From Macropodus opercularis (lineage: Eukaryota > Chordata > Actinopteri > Anabantiformes > Osphronemidae), in the NCBI GenBank assembly GCA_030770545.1, contig CM061106.1, forward strand, positions 3,188,001 to 3,252,000: a stretch of DNA of 64,000 nt, given 5' to 3'. Below are positions 23,501-34,107 of this stretch, in pieces. A program made the translations under genes and the position numbers. The first letter of the stretch is position 1. Each line of letters opens with the position of its first letter. The notes under the pieces were generated by a model, which was not told the DNA's origin, searched no databases, and saw nothing but the letters and a program-made list of their open reading frames with translations.

Positions 23501-26500
23501 CCTTGAAGTCGTAGCCAGACGACCATGTGACCACCTGCGTAGGAACAACCTGTGTGTAGATTCCAGTCAGACTTTCCAGGGAGCAGATGCAGGACCAACG
23601 ACCTGCCTGTGTTCTGTTGATGCTGCTCTGTTGTCTCCTGATGCCTTAAATAAACTGAACTGAACATTTCACTCATGTATTTGATGTTTAATGATAAACT
23701 ATTGTTGAGCTTTTGTTTATGTGGATTGATTTACTCATTACTGGTCACAGCAGCTTTATTCTGTCACATTATGCTGCAGCCTACTGAGATCTGAGTCACG
23801 ACTGGATGATGGATAGAAACCACTTTGACCTGCTTTATACCTGGAGCGTGACTGTGATTAGTAGTAGTATCATGTAGTGTGTTGTGTGTGATGCCAGGTG
23901 TTGGTTCTACACCTGAGCAGCCAGACTAGAACATCATCTGGTTCCTCAGGCATCAGTCCAGATGTGTGATCTCTGTCAGGTTGAGACAGTCAATGCAAAC
24001 ACAGCAGCTGGATCAGTGATTAATGCTTCAATACTTCACTTTCTGAGTCACGTCTACATTTAGCAGAGACGAAACAGAGGCAGGGGTCAAAGGTCAGTGG
24101 CCAGGTGCCTTGATCATCCTGTTAGTTATTATTCAAGGTTCAGGAAGAAACAGTAGACTCAGTCACTGACTGAACTGAATCTGTTTCCATGATTCCAGTG
24201 TGTTGTCTCACTTCAACAGGTTTTAGTTCTATTAACACACGTTCAAGCTGTTAATGTGTCTAATGTGTAGATGAATCATTCAGCTCAGCTGCAGACGTCT
24301 CTGGCTGAGGACAACTCCAGGCTGTTGATACACATTTCAGTCATGTGAGGACTTACACAGCTTTGTTGGAGGCTTTGACGACTGGCAGCAGCCTCAGCAG
24401 AGCCTCCTCTGAACCAGAGTATTTCTGCAGGTCAAACACGTCCAGATCTTCTTGTGATGACAGTAAGATGAAGACCAGAGCCGACCACTGAGCAGGAGAC
24501 AGTTCATGTGTGGAGAGACGTCCTGATCTCAGGTTCTGTTGGATCTGCTCCACTAGAGAACCATCATTCAGTTCATTCAGACAGTGGAACAGGTTGATGC
24601 TTCTCTCTGCAGGCAGATCCTCACTGAGCTTCTCCTTGATGTACTGGACTGTTTCCTGATTGGTCTGTGATCTACTTCCTGTCTGGGTCATCAGACCTTG
24701 TAGAAGAGTCTGATTGGTCTGCAGTGAAAGACCAAGGAGGAAACGGAGGAACAGGTCAAGGTGTCCATTTGGACTCTGTAAGGCCTGGTCCACAGCGTCC
24801 TGGTAGAACTGTTTTCGTTTACATTTGTCTTTAAATTCGTTAGATAACTTGAACGTTGATTGTTGTTGTGACAGCAGATTGACTCCAGAGTTGATGAAGG
24901 TCAGATGGACGTGAAGAGCAGCCAGAAACTCCTGAACACTCAGATGGACGAAGCAGAACACCTTGTCCTGGTACAGTCCTCTCTCCTCTCTGAAGATCTG
25001 TGTGAACACTCCTGAGTAAACTGAGGCTGCTCTGACATCGATGCCACACTCTGTCAGGTCTGACTCATAGAAGATCAGGTTTCCTTTCTGCAGCTGCTCT
25101 AAAGCCACTTTTCCCAGAGACTTAATCAGCTTCCGGCTTTTTTTATTCCAGTGTGGATCTGTCTCAGCTCCTCCATCGTACTTCATGTTCTTCAGTTTGA
25201 TCTGAACCACCAGGAAGTGGATGTACATCTCAGTCAGGGTCTTGGGCAGCTCTCCTCCCTCTCTGGTTCTCAGCAGATCCTCCAGAACCGTAGCAGTGAT
25301 CCAGCAGAAGACTGGGATGTGACACATGATGTGGAGGCTTCGTGAAGTCTTGATGTGGGAGATGATGGTTGTGGCCTGCTGCTCATCTCTGAACCTCTTC
25401 CTGAAGTACTCCTCCTTCTGTGGGTCAGTGAACCCTCTGACCTCTGTCACCATGTCAACGCACCCAGGAGGGATCTGATTGGCTGCTGCCGGTCGTGTGG
25501 TGATCCAGAGGCGAGCAGAGGGAAGCAGGTTCCCCCTGATGAGGTTTGTCAGCAGCACATCCACTGAGGTGGACTCTGTGACATCAGTCAGGGTTTCAGT
25601 CTGGTGGAAGTCCAGAGGAAGTCGACTCTCATCCAGACCGTCCAAGATGAACACGACCTGGAACTGTTTAAAGCTGCAGATTCCTGCTGCTTTGGTTCCA
25701 GTGAAGAAGTGATGAACAAGTTCCACCAAGCTGAACTTTTGCTCTTTCAGCACGTTCAGCTCTCTGAAGGTGAATGGAAACGTGAAGTGTACGTCCTGGT
25801 TGGCTTTGCCTTCAGCCCAGTCCAGAGTGAACTTCTGTGTCAGGACTGTTTTCCCAACGCCAGCCACTCCCTTGGTCACCACGGTTCTGATGGGTCCATC
25901 TCTTCCAGCTGAGCCTTTAAAGACGTCTTCTAGTCTGATGGTTGTTTCTGCTCTGTGTGGTTTCCTGGAGGCTGCTTCAATCTGTCTGACCTCATGTTCA
26001 TGGTTGACCTCTCCAGTCCCTCCCTCTGTGATGTAGAGCTCTGTGTAGATCTGGTTCAGAAGGGTTGGGTTTCCTGCTTTAGCGATGCCTTCAAACACAC
26101 ACTGGAACTTCTGCTGCAGCTGAGATTTAAGCTGACAAACGGGAGCAAAAGCTCCTGAAAGAACAAAAAAAAAAGAGACTCATTTCAATTTAATGGTAGT
26201 AAATAGTAAATGTGTGACTGTGTGTGTGATGCTAAACGTTGAGTTAAATCCTCTTACTGCTCTGCAGACAGTCAGCCAGCTCCTCCTGCTTCATCCTCCT
26301 CAGGAAGTTCAGTGTGATCTTCAGAAATGCGTCTCTGCTGCTCCTCCTCTGCTCTTCATCCTCACCATCCAACGCCTCCTCATCCTCCCTCTGACTCTCT
26401 AAGCATTCTGGGTAATCTGGACTCAGAACCTTCTGCATCTTCTTCAGCTCCTTCTTCACAAACGTGACAATGTTTTCCTCCAGCAGCTGGAACAGAAACT

Positions 26501-27392
26501 CTATGAAAGACACCATCCAACTAAAAGCATGGAGCCAAACATCAGATCCATGTTGGACACACTGACAATCCACTGGTGTAAAAGTGCAGCATGGAGACGA
26601 TTGAACACAACAGATAAAAGTAGTGGTTGTCCATGTACAGACCATAAACATGGAGTCCAGGTGTGTTTGGTGCTGCTGGGCAGACTGACCACTGGGAACC
26701 TCTGAGCTCTGCTGGTCCACTCTGTGGAGGAACCATGAAGAATGAGCTCACATGATGTGAGTCCACACAGAGACACACACAAGGTAAAGGTCCATGAAGT
26801 GATGCTTGATGTGAGCAGTGAGTCAGAGACTCCCTGTAGCGGTGAAGCTTTACTGTCACAGTCTCAGCAGCTCTGAACAACATCTATCTCTGCCTCCCTC
26901 ACTGAACAATGCTGACGTGTTGGAACAAGGCGTCTAGAGACAGAGTCTGCTGGGATCAGACTGGTTGTACTGGGCAGCTCCCAGTGGGAATGTGTTGAAC
27001 TGTGTGTTTACCTCAGGTTGTTCAACCTGATTCAAACTGACAACAACTCACTTTGACTCTGATGCAGGTTGGTCTTTAAAATCAATAAAACCACCCTTTG
27101 ACCAGTTGCTCTTGAAGGACACACAACTGGGTTCAGGTCCAGCTTCAGCAGATTCTTGTCTCTGATGGGACCTGATAGAAAAACAACTTAGTGACTCTCA
27201 CATATTCAGTGGACGTTTCCTTCATCAATGACCAATAATAGTGAATCTTAAACAGTGTGTGTGACTTGGAGACAGAATCATCAGATGGTCTCAGTCATCT
27301 CACCTCTGAGCTCTGGTCTGGCTCTCATGGTCCCCACACAGAGTGGTTTTAGAGGGAGGGGCTCCCTCCTCTCTGTCCTCACACTGATTCAT
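14376..27392 (-). CDS. NLR-B: complete FISNA-NACHT-LRR receptor gene, 12 exons (NLRC3/NLRP12-like group)
   Basis: Coding exons on the minus strand: 27392-27304, 27159-27052, 26721-26643, 26498-26258, 26154-24357, 21842-21669, 19463-19290, 18761-18588, 17370-17197, 16370-16197, 15317-15144, 14541-14376. Lengths add to 3525 nt, an exact multiple of three, giving 1174 residues. All exon phases agree. Order: disordered start (MNQCEDREEGAPPSKTTLCG); a middle segment ending ...LLEENIVTFVKKELKK... and ...MKQEELADCLQ; FISNA from about residue 173; NACHT with Walker A GVAGVGKT (268-275) and Walker B FILDGLDES; then seven LRR exons from about 772 to the stop. Known: cytosolic innate-immune sensors, hugely expanded in teleosts. 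No transmembrane or B30.2 segment is present. No lesions seen. No one-to-one symbol applies because the family is lineage-specific. Confidence 0.87.
15144..15317 (-). CDS. NLR-B LRR exon 11 (array unit)
   Basis: 174 nt in phase 2. It starts LSDCRLSEISCDSLASALKS with GNDLQDSS in the strand-loop segment. Intact. Confidence 0.82.
16197..16370 (-). CDS. NLR-B LRR exon 10 (array unit)
   Basis: 174 nt in phase 2. It starts LISCRLSEISCDSLASALKS. The only notable end change is SRHCRLETL where others have SPHCRLETL. Confidence 0.82.
17197..17370 (-). CDS. NLR-B LRR exon 9 (array unit)
   Basis: 174 nt in phase 2. It starts LMNCSLSEISCDSLASALKS and has LTKLLLNGNNLQDSS in place of the array's usual LTQLDLSGNNLQDSS, so it is the most diverged of the array in its beta-strand segment. 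Confidence 0.82.
17617..17991 (+). mobile_element. Gypsy-type solo LTR, TSD CTTCA
   Basis: It begins TGTTACAATCC and ends TTCGTAACA, with an internal ATTTAAGCC and ACAATAAAGCC polyadenylation signal on the plus strand. CTTCA at 17612-17616 and 17992-17996 is a 5-bp target duplication. Sister units of the LRR array (for example around 15560) show the empty site CCTCTTCAACTCTG. TG...CA ends with a 5-bp TSD indicate an LTR left after LTR-LTR recombination. It lies in the intron between LRR exons 8 and 9, antisense to NLR-B. Confidence 0.85.
18588..18761 (-). CDS. NLR-B LRR exon 8 (array unit)
   Basis: 174 nt in phase 2, near-identical to the neighbouring array exons. It starts LSHCSLSEISCDSLVSALKS. 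Intact frame and splice sites. Confidence 0.82.
19290..19463 (-). CDS. NLR-B LRR exon 7 (array unit)
   Basis: 174 nt in phase 2, encoding LSHCRLSEISCDSLASALKS, LDLSGNNLQDSSVKHLCGFL and a RLETLR end. Open and bounded by TTTCAG and GTCAGA. Confidence 0.82.
20476..20833 (+). mobile_element. LINE 3' end fragment
   Basis: Same order of sequence as 6300-6655: SLHQTVEALSSSFS-like C terminus, GTTAGACTCTACAACCAACC, and tail GTGGGATCAGTAAAGAATGATC. 5'-truncated, inside an NLR-B intron, antisense to the gene. Confidence 0.65.
21669..21842 (-). CDS. NLR-B exon 6: first LRR exon
   Basis: 174 nt, phase 2 to phase 2. It encodes LSDCNISERGLEALSSVLSS, then LRELDLTYNNLQDSGVKLLS and a CHLESF end: ribonuclease-inhibitor-type LRRs. 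It differs clearly from the later near-identical LRR exons, so it is outside the recent array. Confidence 0.85.
22513..23405 (+). mobile_element. Internally deleted LINE (5' end joined to 3' end)
   Basis: It begins with an AAGATGGCGGCG start and a 110-codon frame ending in a basic RQQQRRHKRRQRKQKRG stretch, of the sort found at LINE 5' ends. This runs straight into a reverse-transcriptase C terminus (CHFRLPSGRRLRS-like, LQTRTSRLKDSFIHQSVRKL). Then come a 3' UTR and the tail ACAATAAAGAAAGACTTGACTTGACTT. Endonuclease and polymerase are absent. It lies in the NLR-B intron between exons 5 and 6. Confidence 0.65.
23406..23660 (+). pseudogene. LINE reverse transcriptase fragment
   Basis: Broken frames contain SYRPTSNMSFLSKPLK, matching the polymerase 'SYRPISNLPFLSKILEK' region, and then a CDHLRRNNLC-like segment. 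Stops and frameshifts are present. It abuts the tail of the preceding element. Confidence 0.5.
24357..26154 (-). CDS. NLR-B exon 5: FISNA-NACHT-winged helix
   Basis: A 1798-nt exon, open throughout. It has FISNA (APVCQLKSQLQQKFQCVFEG...), then Walker A GVAGVGKT, FPFTFRELNVL, Walker B DGLDES, the sensor-like LWITTRPAAANQIPPG, CHIPVFCWITATVLEDLLRT and VHLSVQEFLAALHVHLTFIN. It ends at KA(V) on donor GTAAGT at 24356. The split Val codon is completed by the LRR exon at 21842. Typical length for this family. No frameshift or stop. Confidence 0.92.
26258..26498 (-). CDS. NLR-B exon 4
   Basis: 241 nt encoding FLFQLLEENIVTFVKKELKK, then an acidic 'SQREDEEALDGEDEEQRRSS' stretch and ...FLRRMKQEELADCLQS. 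Helical and charged; the family's pre-FISNA segment. Phase 0 requires the second AG of ATAGAG as acceptor. The donor GTAAGA leaves one base that completes an Arg codon with exon 5. Confidence 0.8.
26643..26721 (-). CDS. NLR-B exon 3
   Basis: 79 nt encoding VDQQSSEVPSGQSAQQHQTH and then LDSMFM before a GTCTGT donor. This is the 'HQT.LDSIFM' element that precedes LLEEN in the family. Phase 2 in, phase 0 out. Confidence 0.72.
27052..27159 (-). CDS. NLR-B exon 2
   Basis: 108 nt, phase 2 at both ends. It encodes ...AGPEPSCVSFKSNWSKG and ...FKDQPASES, the conserved 'PSCVS(F/M)KS' element of the family's N-terminal segment. The acceptor used is the second AG of CAGAG, which keeps the frame. Confidence 0.72.
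27304..27392 (-). CDS. NLR-B exon 1 (start codon)
   Basis: ATG at 27392 gives MNQCEDREEGAPPSKTTLCG, the usual first exon of this fish NLR group, ending ...SQTRAQ plus two bases at donor GTGAGA. This motif fixes the start. An in-frame upstream extension is not needed. Confidence 0.8.
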
Positions 27393-28545
27393 GTCCACAT
27401 CAGCTCACACACACTTTCTACCTGCATGTGGAGACAAACACAAATCATTCACCTGCACATCAACTGAAATCCTCCTTCCATCATTAGTCAAATATCAGCT
27501 GCTCTGCTTCTACTGTTGTTAATGTCACTGAGGGGAAGTTTGCTGCAGCTTCATGGCTCCATCTAGTGGCTGATAGAAGTAGAGCAGCTTCCTCTTCCTC
27601 CACTGAACTGGTTGAAATGCCTGATAAACTCATCAACGTTCCCACTAAACATGAATAGTGAAGAGCAGCAGGACAGAAAATCAACACGACACCAGAACAT
27701 TTAACATGACACAGACGGGAAAAAAAATAAATCTAGCAATTCATAAAAAACACAACATTATTATGAGACATCATAATGTCTAAAAAAACAGCTTAGTTCT
27801 AAGAAATATAAGAAGAATTGTTGAATTTCTTCATTTCCAAGACCTCATGTAGTTTCCCATTATCCTTTATCTATAAGGGTAAATTATGTTTTGGCATCTT
27901 ATGGTGTAAAGTATTCATATCAGTTTATATCAGTCAGTTTTTTTATTAGAAACTGTTTCACATAACTGAAGTTATTTGGCAGAGCCACCACATCTTCCAG
28001 TGCAGACAGCTTTGTCTGTTGTTCCTCCAAAGTCATTCCTGGGCCTTTGCTCAAGCTTATGAAGTTTTTCTTCCAGCTCACAGAGAACGTCTTTATGCAG
28101 TTGCTGCATTTTTCTGGAGGTTATTTAGTATTATTATTATTATTCATCAATAACTTCATGTCATGTGACCTACATTTTCAGAATCAGTTCCAACGTGTGT
28201 CTACATGTCCCACAGAGGACACAACCCTCTATGTTCAGTGTCAAGACACTGAATGAACATGTCACATGTCTGACACATGGGTAAATCTGTTTCCCAGAGA
28301 CATTTTCAACCTATTGTTGAATATCTGACTCCAAACCAGCTTCTCTGTGGTGATTTAGTGCTGATCACTAGATAAAACATCTGACACACGACTAAATGGA
28401 AAAAGAGGAATTAGGTTCTATGTAGGGTCACATGGACACTTCCTCTTTCTGTTTCCTGCTGACTCACAAACTGATGACTAGCAAATAAATCTGACCAGTT
28501 ACAGAGAAATCAGAGAAAAATCCAAAGATATCAGTCTGAACATCG
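27393..28545. other. NLR-B upstream region, no gene recognised
   Basis: It presumably contains the promoter and 5' UTR of NLR-B, but I see no TATA element at a convincing position. AT-rich with short frames only. Confidence 0.35.
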
Positions 28546-28770
28546 TCTTATATATAATATACATTCATTCATCTTCTACCGCTTCTTCCCTGCAAGGGTC
28601 GCGGGCGTGTTGGAGCCTATCCCAGCTGGCAGAGAGGCAGGGTTCACCCTGGACAGATCACCAGTCTGTGGCAGGGCCACACATATAGACAAAGTCACAG
28701 TCATGCACACACTCACACCTACGGGCAATTTACGCATTTTCCAAGTGACCTAAGTGCATGGGGGACGAAA
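28546..28770 (+). repeat. Widespread teleost interspersed repeat
   Basis: CATTCATTCATCTTCTACCG and then GGTCGCGGGCGTGTTGGAGC, CCTATCCCAGCTGGCAG and a CCCTGGACAGATCACCAGTC segment form a repeat I recognise as scattered across fish genomes. Its class is not certain from sequence alone. Truncated where it meets a TA repeat. Confidence 0.65.
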
Positions 28771-28772
28771 CC

Positions 28773-28808
<36 letters not shown>

Positions 28809-28822
28809 ACATACATACATAC
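28773..28822. repeat. (TA)n microsatellite with ATAC tail
   Basis: About 15 TA units followed by GTATACATACATACATAC. Confidence 0.9.
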
Positions 28823-30255
28823 GTGTTTCTGTCAGTTCAGCTACTGACCATCAACTGACTCTACTTCTACTGTGACTCTACTGACACAACATGGAGGAGA
28901 AAGTCTGTTCATCACATTCTGATGAAGTTTAACAAGAGGAACAAACTAACAACAGTTAAAACAAAGAGTAACAACAATAAAGTCAAATACTTCACCTTTA
29001 TATGGAGGAAATTCACTGAAGCTCGACGCAGACACACAGTGAAAATAAACAGGAACAGAAAGTGATGGAGGAGCCTGGAACAGGACATATTTAACCCTTT
29101 CTTCTTCTTTGGTTTGGTTTATAGTCACGTTGTCGTCCACAGTTTGTTTCTTCAGCTCCCTCTTCAGTTCAGTGGACAGTTGATCATTTCCAGTCAAAGT
29201 AAATGATGAAACATTAAATGTTTGACTTTACTGTAAACTATAAACAGGAAACATGATCCATGGTTCTGTCTGAATGTTGGGGACAGTTCAGTCAGCTCCA
29301 ACTGAGGGGCATTTGGCTCTGGGAGGGACGGTGGTTGAGGCTGCCATTAGACGGCCTCCAGTCCCCCCATATGGACAATGCACCTCATAAACCTATGTGA
29401 ATGGGTGTAAAATGTAGCTGGGGAATAAGGCACCGAGGTCAGTGGAGCCAGGTCCCAGACTAGCTCAGCTATCTCACCGCCCCCAGTCCCCCCAGATGGA
29501 GACAGACAGGCCAGACTCGAGGGCCACAGTTGCGCTGCCTGGGGGATCACAGGGAGCACAGTCAGGGCCTCCTCTGTCTCACATACACATCCTCTCCCTC
29601 ACACACACTCATGCTCCTCCCGTGTGGTCATTCAATCAAACAGGCAGTCTCCTACATAACACACATCCAGACACATATGCATCCTATTATATTTAGTTTC
29701 ACTGCTGCTTGTTGTCACAAATTCATTTTTAAAGCTGTGTGTAAATAGGATCTATCGTAATATGGTTTATTATACAGTAACATGTTCTGCTCTTTCTGAC
29801 TTGTGTTAAACTGAGAAATGGATGCTGATGGTTCTCTGGTATTAATTGCATCCTGGCGTCCATGTGACCTGTGACAGTTATGAGGCTATTTAGCCTTTAG
29901 TAAGTTTCTTTACTAAATATGCATCTAATACTAATAAATAAAGTACAAAGTGTAGAACAGCCAGTCGTCGCCTGAACCTCTTCCTGGTAAGAGTCAAGCA
30001 GATGCTGAGACCATGGCAGCTCATAGTGTGGGAGGCAGGCTACACCCAGTTGGCCTGTCTGGCATCACTTGGCCAACCTCACGCTGCTCCAACAAGCCCA
30101 ACACCTAAACAGTGAGTGTTACAGGTACCAGGCTACAGCCCCTGTAGCAGCTCCACGTATCCTGAAGTACAGGAAAGAAGTGAGAAGACACAGGAGACGT
30201 GGCTTTGCTTCGCTGAGTTCTGTTTATTTATATACACTTCATTTCAGCCATTTAC
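28823..30255. other. No gene recognised
   Basis: Short frames only. 29300-29600 contains a CCCCCCA-rich stretch that looks repetitive but that I cannot classify. Confidence 0.35.
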
Positions 30256-30965
30256 TGTTACATTTCTCGCCTCTGGACTAAACTACGCTGGAGTCCCGGG
30301 GGCAGGGATGGCCTGAACCCCTGGTACTGACTCCAGAATGCCACACGATGGCGCCAAAAACCCTGGAAGGCAGGGAAAGCTCCACCTGAGCTCTATTCCC
30401 TTTACTAAAGCCCCTCTAGGCTACTAGCAGGGAAGAGGACCCACTCGCACGACCACAGACTCGGGAATAATGATGTACAATAATAATTTTAATAAATGAA
30501 AAACAAACATGGAGCTACAGAACTTAACATTTAAACAGAGAGCAACACATACACGCACTAATAATGAAAACCAGGGCTACAAACCTCAACAATAAACCAA
30601 AACTCTAACACAGAACTAGGACGAAGACTAACAACAGATAGTCACAGAACACACAGGGCACAGGAAACACAGATGAAGAGCACCAAGACTAAGGACCACT
30701 AACGAGCTGAAAAAAAAACTAGAAACAAAAGGAAACACAACTAACCCACCTACACTAACAAATAACATCTCTGAAACTGCGGTAACATACGTGACAAGCC
30801 AGCACAGAGTGAAAAAACTGAGGAACTTAAATAACACACAGACAGGAAATCAAAAACAGGTGAATCCACTAATCAAAAACAGGAACTAGGACGAAACAAA
30901 AAAACCAACAAAGAAGAAAGGCGAACACGAGCGCCCTCTGGTGGTTGGAGGGCCGAATCGTAACA
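30256..30965 (-). mobile_element. Gypsy-type solo LTR, TSD TTTAC
   Basis: On the minus strand it starts TGTTACGATTCGGCCCTCCA and ends GCGAGAAATGTAACA. TTTAC at 30251-30255 and 30966-30970 is a 5-bp duplication. The terminal TGTTAC...GTAACA matches the form of the 17617-17991 LTR, though the sequence differs. No internal region is left. Confidence 0.82.
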
Positions 30966-31829
30966 TTTACTGGATACTACATATTAATATTACTGTACAT
31001 CTACTGTAGCTCAGTACAGATTACTTACACACACAATCACACATTATTGTAAATATGTAAATGTCTGGTGGAACGTCAGTGAAAAACCCAATAAGGTTTG
31101 CAGCCACTTCAGCAGATATAATGTTTCCTAATTCTCTGTTCTGCTGAAACAGATGGTTTGAAAACACTGATACAAAATACAATACACAAAAATGATCAGA
31201 GATGCCGACAACCACGACTGATCAAATGTGAACAGACAGAACAAAAGTTAAAACCAGGTCTAATGTGCATCCTTTGTTGTGTGTTGGTTCCAAAACATGC
31301 AGGATAAAATCCATGTAGTTAAGAACATTTAAAAACGCTAACGCTGAAATCACCTACAATAACAATTTTGTCTAATCCAGAGCGTATGATAGACAAGAAG
31401 TCAGAGAAATGTGAGATGAAATAAGAGAAACGCTTCGGTGGCCTTAAACACATGCACATATTATAGGAGCGTCATGATCCGCAACCTGACTTCCGGTTTA
31501 AACCTTTATTGTGAAGGACCCTCCGGATACTCTACCCCGACTTCTACCAGCTTCACCTGATTGTGTGATTGTTTTCATCTGGCCTCGTTCGCTGCTTGTC
31601 CATTTAAGCTGCTTTTAACTGACACCACAGTGTCGGGTCGTCGCTCATGTCACATTTGCGACATTCGCTGGAATCTCCGGTATCTGAGAATATACCTGCA
31701 TCTCTGTTTTCGTGAGTTTCTCGTTTCCCTGTTTTGTACCTGACGTGTGAAGTTGTTTCCTCACTTCTCGTCCGGACCGGAGGTTAAAGGTCACTCGGCT
31801 GCTTTCAGGGACGTCGTTTGTCCACGTGA

Positions 31830-32520
31830 ATCACCTCCGTTGTTATCGTAGATTTCTGCTGCTTGTGGTTGACGGCGGCTCCAGGAAAACACGAGGCTGC
31901 TGCAGATTCTGATTCACGGCTCTAATGACGGAGTCTCCACTGAGGGCGTCGAGAACCGGAGGCGTGTGCGGAGGACACCGGCTGAGAGGTCGGGCTCTGC
32001 GGAGGTGGCAGCCGTGGGGAACCGGTGGAGACGCTCCCGGGTGGCGGAGAGCGTCGGGGGCCAGGAACACGTCCCGCAGATGAACCGGGTCCGGGAGCAG
32101 CCAGTCGTGGAGGGAAGCAGAGAGTCACGGCCTCCCGCAGAGGAGCAGGGCGAGCGGCTGGCAAAGGAACCGACCCAGCGGACGTGGAGCAGTTCTCCGC
32201 TACCGGCTTCCTCTGACTCCTGGTCGTGTGCGGATCCAGTGGGTGGAGCGGCAGCTGGTCGGGCTTTGCTCCAGCACGGGTCCGTTCTTCCTCCGGCGGA
32301 GACCCACCTGGACTGATCCACGGCACCGGGTCATCAGGTTCCACCGGTAGCCTGGCTGTTGGCTGCAGCAGAGCCCTGCCAGCATGGGGGCGATGATCCG
32401 CTCTGCTCCTCCAGTCTGATGGAGGAAGGAGACTCTTTCCTGCAGCTCAGCAACTTTCTGACTGGACGCAGGCGGAGAAGTGAGTGGAGACAAGCTGAAG
32501 AAGCAGGAGAGCAGGTGACG
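31830..32520. other. GC- and CpG-rich block, possible first exon/CpG island
   Basis: Base composition changes sharply to GC-rich with many CpG. Open frames occur on both strands (31966-32316 plus, 116 codons; 31922-32344 minus, 140 codons), as expected from GC-rich sequence. On the plus strand MEEGDSFLQLSNFLTGRRRR ends at an AGAAGTGAGTGG donor-like site near 32480. It could be a first coding exon, but I do not recognise the protein. Neither strand can be chosen with confidence. Confidence 0.3.
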
Positions 32521-32699
32521 TTGAGTCTAAATCTGCCAAGTTCCAACCATCACATGTTCTGACTCCTACAGTCCAGAGTCATCAGTCCTGAGTCTGGACA
32601 GTTGACGTCTGGTTCGTCCTTCTCTTCTTTGAACTGGACTCGTCCTGAAAACTGTTGATCCTGAGACTCTGAGACCTCGACGCCTTCATGGAGACGAAC

Positions 32700-33442
32700 C
32701 AGGACTGAGACTGATGGGCGTGTCAGGTTTGGTTGTGAAGGTTCAGTCCAGTGTGATGTTGAGGTTCTGCTCTGCCTGATAGTAGGTCTGGGTCACGTTC
32801 ACTACTAATGATCCTGTGGAGCAGAAGCACAACTTTAACATGTGAACCCATGTTGCTCTGAGTCTTATTATTATAATTATCATCAAATATCAGGTCTGGT
32901 TCAGGCAACATGTAAAGATTCAGCAACAGCAGATGTTCAGTTGTTGAAAGTCTGAAACTCATTGAGGCTGTTGACCTGTCATTTAACAGGTCTGGTTTGG
33001 TTTTGGTTTTTTTAGAACATTCTAAACTGTTCTTTAAAGGAACCAAGTACTGGGAGAAAGTGTGAATAATTTAGAACAGATTCCCTCAGAGATGATTCTG
33101 ATCAACACTGAATGTGAATAGTGTCAACAGTAAACAGTGGTTTAGTTTCCTCATGTTGTGAACCTGAGTAACTCTGTCCATAGTGTAAACTGGACTATTG
33201 GTGATGAACCTGTTCAGCTCCATCATCAGTCTGATGGTGTTTAAGCAGCCATTAAAGTCTCAGTGTGACGGTAGATGGAGACTGGACGTGTCAGGTTTGG
33301 TTGTGAAGGTCTGCTCCAGTGTGATGTTGTGGTTCTGCTCTGCCTGACACAATCATCAGCAACAGCTGAAAATCACTCAAATATAAAACGAACCAGAGAC
33401 GCATGAGATGAAGCTGATGAGCAGCAGGATCCTGAAGATCAT
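32700..33442 (-). pseudogene. Ig-superfamily receptor pseudogene (leader and V-type exon)
   Basis: ATG at 33442 opens a leader exon MIFRILLLISFISCVS ending in phase 1 at 33394. An exon from 32813 continues in the matching phase with LVVNVTQTYYQAEQNLNITL, an Ig V-set type start. A TGA then falls at the point where the other strand residues continue as TFTTKPD. A partial second copy of that exon (AEQNHNITLEQTFTTKPD) lies at 33257-33352. Known: fish carry many Ig-type receptor genes with such leaders. The stop and the exon fragment argue for a dead gene. Confidence 0.5.
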
Positions 33443-34107
33443 CTTCTCCCTGAGACAAGAATTAAGAATGAAAACTAAATCATGATAAATGGAATCTACA
33501 GCTTTAACTAATAAAACGTTTCTAACTCGCTGCTGTCTGCACTTTGACAGCCTCCATTATTTAGTGTCGTATTTGTACTTTTTCTTTTTTGCTTTTCTGA
33601 TCGTGTGATGCTTGTTCTCAGCTTTTGAGTGTAGTTCATGTAAAAGCACTTGACTCCATGTTTGTACTGTTACATGTCTGCTGCCAGTTCTGAGCTGTAG
33701 CTAAACTGTGTCCGTCTCTACAACCGTCCTGCTGTGACATCATGGAGGTTGGACTTTGCTGCTCTTTAAATGGTTTGTGTCACATTGATCGTTGTCAGTG
33801 TTGTTTTCTCCACCTCATTTAAAAACATTTCAAGTTTGACTGACGGGTTGTTGTAACATCTGGACATTAAGTTTTACTTTGTTTCTTTTGAATTACTTGC
33901 ATTATTATGATGTTTATATAAATCATATGTATTTTAATAAATCCAGGTTATTGGAGTCTGTTCTGATCTGTGTCTCATTTATCTTTGCTACAGAATCAGT
34001 GCTGAACTGTAGAACAGCTGTTTCTGGTTTTCTCTGTATAAAACTTCTACATGAAGACACAAATTTATTTCAAAGAGACAAGTCAACAACACAAATAACT
34101 ATTATAG
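33415..34107 (-). repeat. Inverted duplication, arm B (first part)
   Basis: Reverse complement of arm A from about 14058 down to about 13360, joined after the LTR element to 41166-41988. It includes the leader exon start, so the arm copies the 5' region of the Ig-like gene. Confidence 0.85.

Noticed and set aside
31922..32344. 140- and 135-codon minus frames in the GC-rich block
   Set aside because: Low-complexity Pro/Arg/Ser composition expected from GC-rich sequence lacking AT-rich stop codons.
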